A stretch of 64,000 nucleotides of DNA, from the NCBI RefSeq assembly GCF_005403045.1, contig NZ_BJCL01000008.1, forward strand, positions 216,890 to 280,889, in the 5' to 3' direction. Position 1 is the first letter of the stretch, and every line of letters starts with the position of its first letter. The stretch is from Pseudaquabacterium pictum (GTDB taxonomy: Bacteria; Pseudomonadota; Gammaproteobacteria; Burkholderiales; Burkholderiaceae_C). This document shows positions 40,905 through 52,089 of this stretch, one piece after another. The notes beneath the pieces were generated by a model that was not told the DNA's origin, did not search any database, and saw nothing but the letters and a program-made list of their open reading frames with translations. A program made the translations under genes and the position numbers.

Positions 40905-41933
40905 TCAGCGGTTGGTGACGGGATACAGGCCCTGCGGCCGCCACAGCAGGATCGCCACCATCAGACCGATGTTGGAGAACAGCGCCACCTTGGGTGCCAG
41001 GAAGCCGGTGTAGTTGGCCATCAGCCCCACCAGCAGCGCGCCGACGAAGCAGCCCAGCGTGCTGCCCAGGCCGCCGATGATGATGACGATGAAGATCAGC
41101 ACATTGACCTGGGCGCCGATCTGCGGCGTCACGTTCTGCTGGTACAGGCCCCACATCACGCCGCCCAGCCCGGCCAGCGCCGATCCGGCCACGAACACGC
41201 CGACGAACAGCCGGCGGATGCGATAGCCCAGGCTCTCCACCATCTCGCGGTCCTGCACCCCGGCACGGATCAGGAGGCCGACCTTGGTGCGATTGAGGGT
41301 GAAGGCCAGCGCCGCAAACACCAGCAGGCCGATGCCGGCGGCCATCACCCGGTACTTCTCGACCGAGGCATCGCCCACCAACCAGGAGCCGGTCAGCGAC
41401 GAGGGCAACGGCAGCGCGATCTGCTGCGGGCCCCAGATGACCTTGATAATCTCCTCGCCGACGATCATGCCGCCCATGGTGATCAGGATCTGCTTCAGGT
41501 GCAGGCCGTAGACCGGCCGCACGATCACCCGCTCGAAGGCCCAGCCCACCGCGCCAGCCACCGCCATGGCCACCAGCATGGCGCTGAACACGCTGACCAA
41601 CTGCAGCGCACCGGACTCGCCGGCCCAGGGCGTCATCGCGGCCATCACCGTGGTGGCCATGAAGGCGCCCAGCGCGATGAACACGCCGTGGCCGAAGTTC
41701 AGCACGTCCATCAGGCCGAAGACCAGGGTCAGGCCCGAGGCGATGACGAAGATGATCAGCCCCATCGCCAGCCCGGCGACAGTCAGCGTGACCCAGGTGC
41801 TGGGCGAGCCGATGGCGGGCAGCGCCAGCGCCATCAGTGCGGCCAGCAGGGCCAGCGGGCGCCAGTCGAACTGGGCCTTGGGCACGGCGGTCGCGGCGGC
41901 CGCCGGGGTTTGCACGGTGGCAGCGGTGCTCAT
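40905..41933 (-). CDS. Branched-chain-type ABC permease, LivH-like (second system)
   Basis: The 342-residue protein is longer than the LivH-like protein of the benzoate system (293) because of an Ala-rich amino extension. Motifs: 'LTLVFGLMDVLNFGHGVFIA', 'VGLLIRAGVQDREMVESLGY' (ATPase coupling loop), 'IVIIIGGLGSTLGCFVGALL' and 'LLWRPQGLYP'. Its start overlaps the stop of the upstream ATPase gene by four bases. Confidence 0.93.
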   Translation of the reverse strand: MSTAATVQTPAAAATAVPKAQFDWRPLALLAALMALALPAIGSPSTWVTLTVAGLAMGLIIFVIASGLTLVFGLMDVLNFGHGVFIALGAFMATTVMAAMTPWAGESGALQLVSVFSAMLVAMAVAGAVGWAFERVIVRPVYGLHLKQILITMGGMIVGEEIIKVIWGPQQIALPLPSSLTGSWLVGDASVEKYRVMAAGIGLLVFAALAFTLNRTKVGLLIRAGVQDREMVESLGYRIRRLFVGVFVAGSALAGLGGVMWGLYQQNVTPQIGAQVNVLIFIVIIIGGLGSTLGCFVGALLVGLMANYTGFLAPKVALFSNIGLMVAILLWRPQGLYPVTNR

Positions 41934-42667
41934 TGGTGCGCTCCCAGGCTCAGGCCCAGCAGGCGCTGCTGCATGCCCTCGTCGCCGGCCAGCTCGGCCA
42001 TGGCGCCGCGGTGCACCACCCGGCCGTTGTCCATCACCGCCACGGTGTCGCCCAGGGCCTTGGCCATCATGAAATTCTGCTCCACCAGCAGGATCGTGGT
42101 CTTCTGGCGCTTGAGTTCGCCGAAGGCATCGATGAGGTTGCGGATGATCGACGGCGCCAGGCCCTTGCTGGGCTCGTCGATCAGGATCAGCGCACGCGGC
42201 TCGACGATGGCGCGGGCCACGGCCAGCATCTGCTTCTGCCCGCCGCTCAGCTTGCCGGCCGGGTAGAGCCAGAATTTCTTCAGCGCCGGGAACAGGCTGA
42301 AGATCCAGTCCAGCCGCTGGCTGTCCAGCTCGCTGGCGTTGCGGGCCTTCCGGGCGGCCAGCACCATGTTCTCCTTCACCGACAGGTCGGTGAAGATGCC
42401 CATGCTCTCGGGCACGTAGGCGATGCCTTGGGTGGCGATGTCGGGCGTGGCCACGCCCTTCAACGACCGGCCCTGGAAGCGCAATTCGCCCTGGCTGGCC
42501 GGCCACAGGCCCATGATGGTGCGCAGCGTGGTGCTCTTGCCGGCGCCATTGCGGCCCAGCAGCATGGTGACGCCGCCTTCGGGCACGGCGAAGTCCACGC
42601 CATGCAGGATGTGGTACGCCCCAATGTGGGTGTGCACCCCGGTCAGCTCCAGCAGGTTGGTGCTCAT
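41930..42667 (-). CDS. ABC transporter ATPase, LivF-like (second system)
   Basis: The 245-residue ATPase has Walker A 'GRNGAGKST', signature 'KLSGGQKQM', Walker B 'LILIDEPSKGLAP' and the LivF-type 'LLVEQNFMMA' in place of an H-loop His. It is translationally coupled on both sides by four-base overlaps. Confidence 0.93.
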   Translation of the reverse strand: MSTNLLELTGVHTHIGAYHILHGVDFAVPEGGVTMLLGRNGAGKSTTLRTIMGLWPASQGELRFQGRSLKGVATPDIATQGIAYVPESMGIFTDLSVKENMVLAARKARNASELDSQRLDWIFSLFPALKKFWLYPAGKLSGGQKQMLAVARAIVEPRALILIDEPSKGLAPSIIRNLIDAFGELKRQKTTILLVEQNFMMAKALGDTVAVMDNGRVVHRGAMAELAGDEGMQQRLLGLSLGAHQ

Positions 42668-43455
42668 GCCGGTTCTTCCGCCGCCATGCCCAGGTAGGCC
42701 TGCTGCACCACCGGCGAGGCAATCACCGCCGCCGGCTCGCCGTCGGCCACCAGCTGGCCGTTGTGCAGCACGATGATGCGGTCAGCCAGCTCGCGCACCA
42801 CGTCCATCTTGTGCTCGACCAGCAGGATGGTGCCCTTGCCGCTGGCCCACAGCTGGGCCTTCAGGCCGCGGATCAGGTCCAGGATCACCGGCACCTCGTC
42901 CACGCTCATGCCGGCGGTGGGTTCGTCGAACATGAACACCTTCGGGTCCAGCGCGATCAGCAGCGCCACTTCCAGCTTGCGCTGGTCGCCATGCGGCAGC
43001 GCGGCGGCCAGCAGGTCGGCCTTGCCGGCCAGGCGCACCTGGGCCAGCACCGCCTCGGCCTCGTCGATCCAGGCCTTGCGGTCCAGCCAGACGCGGAACA
43101 GGTCCACCCCGCCCCAGCCGCCGCCCTGCCCGCGGCCGGCTTCACGCGCCTGGATGGCCAGGCGCACGTTCTCGCGCACGGTGAGGTTGGCGAACAGCTG
43201 GGTCAGCTGGAAGGCCCGGCCCAGGCCCAGCCGGGTGCGCAGCGGCGCCGGCAGGCCGGTGATGTCCTGCCCGTCCAGCAGCACCTGGCCGGCGCTGGCT
43301 GGCAACTGGCCGCTGATGAGGTTGAAGTAGGTCGTCTTGCCCGCGCCGTTGGGCCCGACGATGGCCGTCAGCGTGCCGGGCTGGAAGGCACAGGACACCG
43401 AATCCACAGCCACATGGCCGCCGAAGCGGATCGTCAGGTCGCGGGTCTCGAGCAC
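42664..43455 (-). CDS. ABC transporter ATPase, LivG-like (second system)
   Basis: Starting from a GTG at 43455, seven bases after the binding-protein stop, the product is 263 residues: Walker A 'GPNGAGKTT' (34-42), signature 'LPHGDQRKLE', Walker B 'VFMFDEPTAGMS' and 'LLVEHKMDVV'. A longer frame starting at 43512 would overlap the binding-protein gene and add a Cys/Lys-rich extension untypical of LivG, so it is not used. No clear ribosome site precedes the GTG; translation is probably coupled to the upstream gene. Confidence 0.9.
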   Translation of the reverse strand: MLETRDLTIRFGGHVAVDSVSCAFQPGTLTAIVGPNGAGKTTYFNLISGQLPASAGQVLLDGQDITGLPAPLRTRLGLGRAFQLTQLFANLTVRENVRLAIQAREAGRGQGGGWGGVDLFRVWLDRKAWIDEAEAVLAQVRLAGKADLLAAALPHGDQRKLEVALLIALDPKVFMFDEPTAGMSVDEVPVILDLIRGLKAQLWASGKGTILLVEHKMDVVRELADRIIVLHNGQLVADGEPAAVIASPVVQQAYLGMAAEEPA

Positions 43456-43462
43456 GGCAGGC

Positions 43463-44668
43463 TCAGCGCTTGTTGCGGATGGGCACTTGCATTTCTTCCG
43501 CCTTGATCTCACGAACCAATTCAGGCACGCCCCAGGCGAAGGCCGGGTCCACCTTGATCTTGAAGTGGTACATGTCCTGCAGCGCCTGGTGGTCTTCCTT
43601 GCGGAAGGTCATGCGGCCCTTGGGCGTCTGGAAGCTCATGCCCTCCATCGCGGTGATCAGCTTCTCGGTGTTGGTGTCGGCCTTGGTCTTCTTCAGGGCC
43701 TCCACCACGGCGATGGCCGCGCTCATGCCGCCAGCGGTGAAGAAGTCGGGCGGGGTCTTGTACTGGGTGTAGTGGTTGGCCACCAGCCATTCATTGACCG
43801 GGTTCTTCGGGATGCCGAAGTAGTAGTACAGGCCGCCTTCCATGCCGGGGAAGTTCTTGTAGGCCGTCATCGCCGGCAGGATGTTGCCGCCGGTGGCGAT
43901 CTCGATGTTGTGGCGCTTGAAGTCCAGCTCGGCGATCTTGAACGGGTTGCCGCCGGCCCAGATGATCCAGACGATCTTGCGGCCGGGCTGGTCCTTGAGC
44001 TTGTCGATGATGCGCTGGGCGGCGGCGGTGAAGTCGCTGGTGGCCGCGGGCAGGTATTCCTCGTGCGCCAGCTTGGCCTTCTTGATGGCCTCCTTGAAGG
44101 CCTTGACGCCGTCCTTGCCGAAGGCGTTGTCCTGCGCCAGCGTCACCAGGGTGGTGCCGGGCTTGTCCAGCGCCACGGCATTGGCGATGGCGTCCTGGCT
44201 GGAGTTGCGGCCGGTGCGGAAGATGTACTTGTTCCACTTCTCGCCAGTGATGCTGTCGGCCACGGCGGGCTCGACGATCAGGATCTTCTTGTACTCCTCG
44301 GCCACCGGCAGCATGGCCAGCGCCACCGGCGATGCGGTGGGGCCGACGGCGATGTCGACCTTGTCGTCGGCATAGGCCTGGGCCAGCAGGGTCTTGCCCA
44401 CGTCGGGCTTGCCCTGGTCGTCCTTCTCGATGACCACCAGCTTCTTGCCGTTGACGGCCATGGTGCCGCCGGTGGCGTAGTTCAGGCCCATGTTGAAGCC
44501 GACGATGGTCTGCTTGGCAAAGGCCTCCAGCGGGCCGCTCTTGCTGCTGATCAGCGCGATCTTGACTTCGCCCTGGGCCAGGGCAGCGGCGGGGGCCAGC
44601 AGGACGGCGGCGGCCAGGGCCAGCGGTTGCAGGCAGGCCAGGCGGCGGGTGGTCGGGCGATGGGTCAT
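43463..44668 (-). CDS. Periplasmic binding protein of the second ABC system
   Basis: The 401-residue precursor has a signal peptide (ending 'LAPAAALAQG') and a type-1 periplasmic binding fold ('VKIALISSKSGPLEAFAKQT', 'DVGKTLLAQAYADDKVDIAV', 'PDFFTAGGMSAAIAVVEALK'). AAGGAG six bases before ATG 44668 supports the start; an upstream in-frame GTG is rejected. It is the first gene of a six-gene operon that ends with a hydrolase and has a sigma-54 promoter 58 bases upstream. The ligand is not deducible. Confidence 0.92.
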   Translation of the reverse strand: MTHRPTTRRLACLQPLALAAAVLLAPAAALAQGEVKIALISSKSGPLEAFAKQTIVGFNMGLNYATGGTMAVNGKKLVVIEKDDQGKPDVGKTLLAQAYADDKVDIAVGPTASPVALAMLPVAEEYKKILIVEPAVADSITGEKWNKYIFRTGRNSSQDAIANAVALDKPGTTLVTLAQDNAFGKDGVKAFKEAIKKAKLAHEEYLPAATSDFTAAAQRIIDKLKDQPGRKIVWIIWAGGNPFKIAELDFKRHNIEIATGGNILPAMTAYKNFPGMEGGLYYYFGIPKNPVNEWLVANHYTQYKTPPDFFTAGGMSAAIAVVEALKKTKADTNTEKLITAMEGMSFQTPKGRMTFRKEDHQALQDMYHFKIKVDPAFAWGVPELVREIKAEEMQVPIRNKR

Positions 44669-44725
44669 GGTGTCTCCTTGGGGGATGGGTGGCCGTGCCG
44701 TGGCAGCGGTCGTGGGTGCCACTCC

Positions 44726-44740
44726 GCAAGCGCAGTGCCA
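44726..44740 (-). promoter_or_regulatory. Sigma-54 (RpoN) -24/-12 promoter
   Basis: On the minus strand TGGCAC-TGCGC-TTGC (44740 to 44726) matches the RpoN consensus TGGCAC-N5-TTGC, with GG and GC ten bases apart as required. Transcription would start near 44714, about 46 bases before the binding-protein ATG. The gene for a sigma-54 activator lies 2.1 kb upstream. Confidence 0.82.
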
Positions 44741-44881
44741 GCAGGCACCAATTCAGGGCAAACCCTTGGTTTGAGGCCGATTTCAGGCCGCCAACGGCAG
44801 AAGGCGCCCAGTCAGGCGCCGTCCAGCCAGCATCAACCGCCCGAGAAGCAGACACTCGACATGCCAAGATGCCTGCAAAAG

Positions 44882-44892
44882 AGACATTGTCT
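44882..44892. promoter_or_regulatory. Candidate enhancer palindrome for the sigma-54 activator
   Basis: AGACA-T-TGTCT is a perfect 11-base palindrome 142 bases upstream of the sigma-54 promoter, a normal distance for an activator site. It is flanked by a looser TGCCTG/CAGGCA pair at about 44868 and 44898. Only one clear copy is seen, so the assignment is tentative. Confidence 0.4.
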
Positions 44893-44897
44893 GAATA

Positions 44898-46826
44898 TCA
44901 GGCAGAAAATCCCGTGTCGATCGGCACATCGACCCAGAAGGCGCAGCCGCTGCGGCGGTGCGGGTCCAGGCCCAGCGTCGCGCCCATGGCCTCGGCGAGG
45001 CGCTGCGCCAGGGCCAGCCCCAGACCCAGGCCACCCTGCGGGCGCGTCAGCGACGGGTCGCCCGGCTCGAAGGGCCGGAACAGCCGCTCCAGCTGGCTGC
45101 CGTCGATGCCGGGGCCATCGTCGGCCACCTCCAGCCGCAACTGCGCCGGGCCGCCCGCGGCCGGTTGCCAGCGGGCCTGCAGCAGCACCGTGCCGGCGGC
45201 GCTGAACTTGACGGCGTTGTCGACCAGCACCTCCAGGATCTGGCCCAGCCGCTGGCCGTCCAGCAGCACCCGGGCCGGCAGCACCGCCGGCACCTGCACC
45301 TGCAACACCAGACCCTTGGCCTGGGCGGCGGTGGCATGCGCCGCCTGCACGCTGGCCAGCAGGGCCCGCAGATCGGTGGGCTCGGCCTGCATCCGCGCCT
45401 GGGCGTCCAAGGCGACATAGTTCAGCAGGTTGTCGAACAGGCCGTTGAGCTGGCGACCGGCGGCCAGGGCCCGCGCCAGCTGGTCGGCCTGGCGGTCATC
45501 GGCCGCGCGGCGGCGCGCCAGTTCCAGCAGACCCATGATGCCGTTCAGCGGGGTGCGCAACTCATGGCTGACGATCGACAGGAACACGCTCTTGGCCCGG
45601 CTGGCGGCTTCGGCCACCGTCTTGGCACGCTGCAGCTCGGCCGTGCGGGCGGCCACCTCGCGTTCCAGCAGGTCGCGGTCCAGCGCCAGCTGCGCCGCGG
45701 CGCGCTGCTCGGCATCGGCGCGCAGGCGCTGCAGCTCGGCATCCAGCCGGGCGTGCTCGGCCGTGTGCCGGGCTTGCGCCAGCTCGGTGCGGTTGAACAG
45801 CAGCCGGGTCTGCAGGTCGGCGCGGCGCTCGCGGGCGGCCAGTTCCTCGGCGTGCAGCCGCTCGAGCTGGTCCAGCGCGGTGGCCAGGTCACCACGCGCG
45901 CGGCAACCCTGCACCAGCTGCCGGCGCGCGCGCAGACGCAGGTCGGGATCGGCCGGCGGCGGGCCGGCATCGAGCTGCTGCACCAGGGCGTGCTGGCTGG
46001 CGGGATCGGGCGCCACCTCGAAGGCCATGCTCGCCAGCGCCAGCTCCACCGTGGCCTGCAGACCGGCATAACCCTGCGCGCGGGCCAGCACCAGGGCCTG
46101 TGCAAAGTGCTGGCGGGCCAGGTCGACATGACCGAGGCGCCGGTGGATGCCGCCCAGGTTGGCCTGCACCGTGGCCGCGGAAAAGCTCCGCGGCATCGAC
46201 TGGACCACGGCGGCCGCCGTCTCGGCCAGCGGCAAGGCCTGCAGCAAGGCCTGGCGCGCCGGCTCGCCGGCGAGCCGGTCCGCCTCCAGCACCCAGCGGC
46301 GCGACAGGTTGTTGAGCGCCGACACCCGCACGTCCAGCGCTGGCAGCTGGTGCGACAGTTCCAGCGCCTGGATCAGCAGGTCCAGGCCGTGGCGCTCGCC
46401 GTCGGCATCGTCGGCGGCCGTGCCCAGGCGGTTCAGCGCCCAGCACTCGGCGTTGGCGTCGCCACAGGCGCGGGCCAGTTCCAGCGCGGAGGCGGCATGG
46501 GCGACGGCCAACTGGTGCAGGCCGGCACGCTCATAGGCCATCGACAAGGTGCTGTGCGCCTGCGAGAGCAGCGCCGCTGGCCCGGCGCCGGCCAGCGCGC
46601 GCTGGCAACTGGCCACCGCACCTTCCACGTCGCCCAGGGCCACCTGGTGGCGCGCCAGCATGGCCTGCGCCTCGGCGGCCAGGCCCACGTCGCCATGCGA
46701 CGCCGCCAGATCGGCGGCCTGCCGGGCCAGGCTGGCGCCATGCCGGTAGGCGCCCTGGCCACGGGCGGCATCGGACTCGGCGAGCAGGTTGCGGATCTGG
46801 TGCGCAGGCGACGGAACGGTGTCCAT
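44898..46826 (-). CDS. Soluble histidine kinase with TPR-like sensor region
   Basis: The 642-residue protein lacks membrane segments. Residues 1-330 are helical repeats of the TPR type ('AYRHGASLARQAADLAASHG', 'GRALAGAGPAALL-like' pairs, 'LGHVDLARQHFAQALVLARA'). A long coiled coil follows (about 335-410), then the kinase: His421 in 'SIVSHELRTP', N-box 'LVDNAVKFS', G1 'DDGPGIDG' and G2 'GGLGLGLALAQ'. No receiver is fused. Its start lies 49 bases after the sigma-54 activator stop, so the two may be co-transcribed, though that activator has no receiver domain. Partner unknown. Confidence 0.88.
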   Translation of the reverse strand: MDTVPSPAHQIRNLLAESDAARGQGAYRHGASLARQAADLAASHGDVGLAAEAQAMLARHQVALGDVEGAVASCQRALAGAGPAALLSQAHSTLSMAYERAGLHQLAVAHAASALELARACGDANAECWALNRLGTAADDADGERHGLDLLIQALELSHQLPALDVRVSALNNLSRRWVLEADRLAGEPARQALLQALPLAETAAAVVQSMPRSFSAATVQANLGGIHRRLGHVDLARQHFAQALVLARAQGYAGLQATVELALASMAFEVAPDPASQHALVQQLDAGPPPADPDLRLRARRQLVQGCRARGDLATALDQLERLHAEELAARERRADLQTRLLFNRTELAQARHTAEHARLDAELQRLRADAEQRAAAQLALDRDLLEREVAARTAELQRAKTVAEAASRAKSVFLSIVSHELRTPLNGIMGLLELARRRAADDRQADQLARALAAGRQLNGLFDNLLNYVALDAQARMQAEPTDLRALLASVQAAHATAAQAKGLVLQVQVPAVLPARVLLDGQRLGQILEVLVDNAVKFSAAGTVLLQARWQPAAGGPAQLRLEVADDGPGIDGSQLERLFRPFEPGDPSLTRPQGGLGLGLALAQRLAEAMGATLGLDPHRRSGCAFWVDVPIDTGFSA

Positions 46827-46875
46827 GCAGCATCCTAGAGCGCTGGCAGGGCACGCCGGCGCCGTGGGTCGCGGT

Positions 46876-48384
<1,509 letters not shown>

Positions 48385-48440
48385 GGTGGCGGTCGCGCGG
48401 GGCAGGCCCGCACTGTACGGCAGGCCCGCGGCCGGCCCGC

Positions 48441-49379
48441 TCAGCGTGCCGGTGGGCTGTCGGGCGGATCGGCCGGGCTGTCAGCCCCGGCCGCCGGCGC
48501 GGTGGCCGCCCCGGCAGCGGGCCGGTCGATCAGCCGGCGCAGGCCCCGGGCTGCGCCGTCCACCTGCTCGGCCAGGTGGCGGGCCTCCAGGGCAGACAGG
48601 CCGGCCGCCCGGCCCGGCTCGCCGCGGCGGGCCGTGGCCACGGCGGCATTCAGCACCTGCAGGTGCTGGCGGGCGGCGCCGCTGTCCAGCGGATCGGTGG
48701 GCGGTGGGGGCAGCGGCCGCGCCGGCAGGTGCAGCAGCGCCCAGGCCACGGCCAGGGCCAGCGCCACCAGTGCGCCCTGGGCCCACACCAGCAGGGTGAT
48801 GCGCTGGGCCAGGGCGACCGCATCGCCGGCAGCCTGCGCGGCGGCCTGTTCGGTGGCCGTCCACCAGGCCTCCAGGTCGGCACGCAACCGTTCATAGGCC
48901 TGCTGCGCCTCGCCTGTCAGCAGCTGGCGGGCCAGCGCGGCGGCGGCGGGGTCCTGCGTGGATTGGCGTGACGCGGCGAGCAGCCGGTCCTGCGCCGTCC
49001 AGAAAGCGGCCAGGCTGGCCTGCACCTCGGCATGGTGGCGGCGGTCGGCATCGTTCTGCAGGCGGCGGGCCTGGCTCTGCATGCGCCGCTCGACCTGCTG
49101 GCGGCTGGCCTGCAGGCGGTCTTCCAGCGCGGCGCGCTCGGCATCGTCGCGCAGCGTCAGGTGCAGCGCCGCCATGCCGCGCTGGTCGTCGATCTGGCCG
49201 GCCAGCAACCGGGCCTGCTGCAGGGTGGGCAGCACCACGGCGGCCTGGGCCACCACCTGCGCCTCGACATCGCGGCTCTGCGACACCGACACGCCGGCGA
49301 GCAGGCCCAGGGCCAGCAGCAGGAGCACCAGCAGCTGGCGCAGACGGGTGGCGGGCGGGGCGGAGAGGCTCAACAGCAT
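48441..49379 (-). CDS. Four-helix-bundle sensor-like membrane protein lacking an output domain
   Basis: The 312-residue product has two membrane segments ('LRQLLVLLLLALGLLAGVSV', about 12-32, and 'LLVWAQGALVALALAVAWAL', about 195-215) bracketing a helical periplasmic region rich in Gln, Arg and Asp, as in the four-helix ligand domain of chemoreceptors. The cytoplasmic end is short, Ala/Pro-rich, with no methyl-accepting hairpin, kinase or cyclase. It may be a truncated chemoreceptor or a stand-alone adapter. An upstream in-frame start at 49451 adds 24 residues and is possible. Confidence 0.6.
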   Translation of the reverse strand: MLLSLSAPPATRLRQLLVLLLLALGLLAGVSVSQSRDVEAQVVAQAAVVLPTLQQARLLAGQIDDQRGMAALHLTLRDDAERAALEDRLQASRQQVERRMQSQARRLQNDADRRHHAEVQASLAAFWTAQDRLLAASRQSTQDPAAAALARQLLTGEAQQAYERLRADLEAWWTATEQAAAQAAGDAVALAQRITLLVWAQGALVALALAVAWALLHLPARPLPPPPTDPLDSGAARQHLQVLNAAVATARRGEPGRAAGLSALEARHLAEQVDGAARGLRRLIDRPAAGAATAPAAGADSPADPPDSPPAR

Positions 49380-49495
49380 GGCAGCGGCAACATCGCCAGC
49401 GATGATCGGCGCGCCGGTCTGCCGACCATCGACCGAAGAGCGGCCTTGCACGCAGGCTGATCGGGCTCAAGCCGCCCGGGCCGTCGACCGGCCGC

Positions 49496-52060
49496 TCAGG
49501 CGCGCGGCTTGCGCGGCCGGCGGCCTGGCCGACCTGTCGGCAGTGCCGCCTGGGTGCCGGGCACGTCGGCCTGCATCGCCGCTTCGGCATCGGCCACGAT
49601 GCGGGCCAGCCGGTCGGCCAGCTTCTCGGTGCTGAGCTGCTCGCGGAAGCGCTCGACCATCAGCGCCAGCGCCAACGGGCTGGGCGCGCGCAGCTGCACG
49701 GCCGCCACCGTCCAGGCCCGCAGCCGCCGCAGGCTGGCAGCCAGCTGGCGCAGGTTCAGCTCCTGCGCCAGCACCTCGGCATCGGCCTGGTGCAGCAGGC
49801 GGTTGCCGGGGTCGTACTGGCGGAACACGTCGTAGAACAGGCCCGAGCTGGCCTGCAGCTGGCGCGTGCTCTTGGGCGCGCCAGGGTAGCCGCTGAACAC
49901 CAGGCCGGCGACACGGGCGATCTCGCGGAAGCGCCGGCGCGCCAGCTCGCTGCTGTTCAGGCTGGCCAGCACATCGGCCAGCAGGTCGGGGCCGGGGTCG
50001 AACACCGACTGGTCGTGCACCGTGGCCAGGTCCACCTCCTCGGCGGCCAGCAGCTCGAAGCCGTAGTCGTTGACGCTGATGCTGAAGGTGTTGGGCCGGT
50101 GCTGCGACAGCCGCCAGCCCAGCAGGCTGGCCAGGCCCAGGTGCACATGGCGGCCGGCGAACGGGTAGACGAACAGGTGCCAGCCCTCGCGCGAGCGGTA
50201 CTGCTCCACCAGCAGCGTGCCGGCGGCCGGCAGCTGCGACAGCCGGCGCTGGGCATCGAGCATCGGCGCGGCGGCACGCAGCTCGGTGTCGATGGGCACG
50301 GTGTCGGCACCCGCTTGCTGGACACCGGCCAGCACCGCCAGCGTGGCATCGGCCAGCTCGGACGACAAGGGCATCTTGCCGCCGGCCCAGCTGGGCACCA
50401 CGCCGCGCTTGCCGGTCGCCTTGCGCACATAGGCCGCCATGTCCTGGGTGCGCACGTACTCCAGCACCCGGCCGCCGAAGACGAAGCAGTCGCCCTTGTT
50501 CAGCCGGGCGATGAAGCTCTCTTCCACCTGGCCCAGGGTGCCGCCACTGAGCCACTTCACCAGCATCGCCGACTCGCCGACGATGGTGCCCACCTGCAGC
50601 CGGTGGCGCAGCGCGATGCCCTTGTCGGACACCCGGTACACGCCGTCCTCGCCACGCACCACGCGGTGGTACTCCGGATAGGCGCCCAGCGAGGCACCGC
50701 CGCGCTCGACGAAGTCCAGCGCCCACTGGAAGCTCTCGGCCGGCAGCGCCCGGTAGCTGTGGGTGCGGCGCACCTCGGCCAGCAGCGCCTCGGCGGTGAA
50801 GCCGCCGCCCAGCGCGATGCTCACCAGGTGCTGCACCAGCACGTCCAGCGGCGCCTCGGGTGCGTGGCGCGGCTCCACCTGGCCCGCGGCCACGGCGCGG
50901 CGGGCGGCCACGGCCTCCACCAATTCCAGCGTGTTGGTGGGCACCAGGGTGATGCGGCTGGGCCGGCCGGGCTGGTGGCCCGAGCGGCCGGCACGCTGCA
51001 GCAGCCGCGCCACGCCCTTGGCCGAGCCGATCTGCAGCACCCGCGTCACCGGCAGGAAGTCCACGCCCAGGTCCAGCGACGAGGTGGCCACCACCGCCTT
51101 CAGCGTGCCGGCCTTCAGGCCGGCCTCCACCCACTCGCGCACTGCCTTGTCCAGCGAGCCGTGGTGCAGCGCGATCTCGCCGGCCCAGTCGGGCCGCGCG
51201 GCCAGCAGCATCTGGTACCAGGCCTCGGCCTGGCTGCGCACGTTGGTGAAGACCAGCGTCGTGCCGCCGCCGGCAGCCACGGTGCGGGCGATCTCCTCGG
51301 CCACCGGCTGCTGCATCTGCGCGCCCAGGTGGCCACCCCAGCTGAAGCGGCCCGGGTTGGGCGGCAGCAGGGTGTCGATGACCAGCGCCTTGTCGATGCG
51401 GCCCTGCACCAGCACCGGCGGCCCGTCGCCCGGCGGCTGCGGGCCCTGCAGCATGGCCAGCGCCTCGGGCAGGTTGCCCAGGGTGGCCGACAGGCCCCAG
51501 ACCAGCAGCCGCGGGTTCCAGCCGGCCAGGCGGGCCAGCAGCAGCTGCACCTGCACGCCGCGCTTGTTGCCCACCAGCTCGTGCCATTCATCCACCACCA
51601 CGGTGTGCACGCCGGCCAGGCGCTCGGCGGCATCGGCCCTGGTCAGCAGCAGGGTCAGCGATTCGGGCGTGCTGACCAGCACCGTGGGCAGGCGCCGGTC
51701 CTGCCGCGCCCGTTCGGCGCTGGACGTGTCGCCGCTGCGCAGGCCCAGGGTCCAGGCCGGCGCCAGGTCGGCCAGCGGTGCGGACAGGGCGCGCTGGCTG
51801 TCGGCGGCCAGGGCACGCATCGGCGTGATCCACAGGATCCCGGCCGGCGGTGCGGTCTTGCCGGTGAAGGGCACGCCCAGCGCCGCGGCGCGGGCCAGCG
51901 CGCCCAGGGCCACCGCATAGGTCTTGCCGGCGCCGGTGGTGGCATGCAGCAGGCCGCCGCGGCCGGCGGCCATGGCCGCCCAGACCTGGCGCTGGAAATC
52001 GAAGGGCTGCCAGCCGCGGCGCTGGAACCAGGCATCTGCGGCGGTCGGCTCCAGGCTCAT
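49496..52060 (-). CDS. Lhr-like DEXH-box DNA helicase (ligase-associated type)
   Basis: The 854-residue protein has helicase motifs Q ('FDFQRQVW'), I 'TTGAGKT', Ia 'TPMRALAAD', II 'VVDEWHEL' (DEWH), III 'GLSATLGN', IV-VI including '[13 protein letters not shown]' and '[13 protein letters not shown]', then the Lhr winged-helix and DUF-type C-terminal region. Its length and DEWH box are those of the 'ligase-associated DNA damage response' helicases normally beside an ATP-dependent ligase, exonuclease and phosphodiesterase genes. None of these lies in the window. It probably unwinds 3'-tailed or branched DNA during repair. Confidence 0.92.
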   Translation of the reverse strand: MSLEPTAADAWFQRRGWQPFDFQRQVWAAMAAGRGGLLHATTGAGKTYAVALGALARAAALGVPFTGKTAPPAGILWITPMRALAADSQRALSAPLADLAPAWTLGLRSGDTSSAERARQDRRLPTVLVSTPESLTLLLTRADAAERLAGVHTVVVDEWHELVGNKRGVQVQLLLARLAGWNPRLLVWGLSATLGNLPEALAMLQGPQPPGDGPPVLVQGRIDKALVIDTLLPPNPGRFSWGGHLGAQMQQPVAEEIARTVAAGGGTTLVFTNVRSQAEAWYQMLLAARPDWAGEIALHHGSLDKAVREWVEAGLKAGTLKAVVATSSLDLGVDFLPVTRVLQIGSAKGVARLLQRAGRSGHQPGRPSRITLVPTNTLELVEAVAARRAVAAGQVEPRHAPEAPLDVLVQHLVSIALGGGFTAEALLAEVRRTHSYRALPAESFQWALDFVERGGASLGAYPEYHRVVRGEDGVYRVSDKGIALRHRLQVGTIVGESAMLVKWLSGGTLGQVEESFIARLNKGDCFVFGGRVLEYVRTQDMAAYVRKATGKRGVVPSWAGGKMPLSSELADATLAVLAGVQQAGADTVPIDTELRAAAPMLDAQRRLSQLPAAGTLLVEQYRSREGWHLFVYPFAGRHVHLGLASLLGWRLSQHRPNTFSISVNDYGFELLAAEEVDLATVHDQSVFDPGPDLLADVLASLNSSELARRRFREIARVAGLVFSGYPGAPKSTRQLQASSGLFYDVFRQYDPGNRLLHQADAEVLAQELNLRQLAASLRRLRAWTVAAVQLRAPSPLALALMVERFREQLSTEKLADRLARIVADAEAAMQADVPGTQAALPTGRPGRRPRKPRA

Positions 52061-52089
52061 CGCCCGGATTGTGCCGACGCGCCTGCCGA

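Noticed and set aside
43456..43512. Amino-terminal extension of the second LivG-like ATPase
   Set aside because: It overlaps the binding-protein gene and adds a Lys/Cys-rich tail unlike LivG; the GTG at 43455 gives a normal family start.
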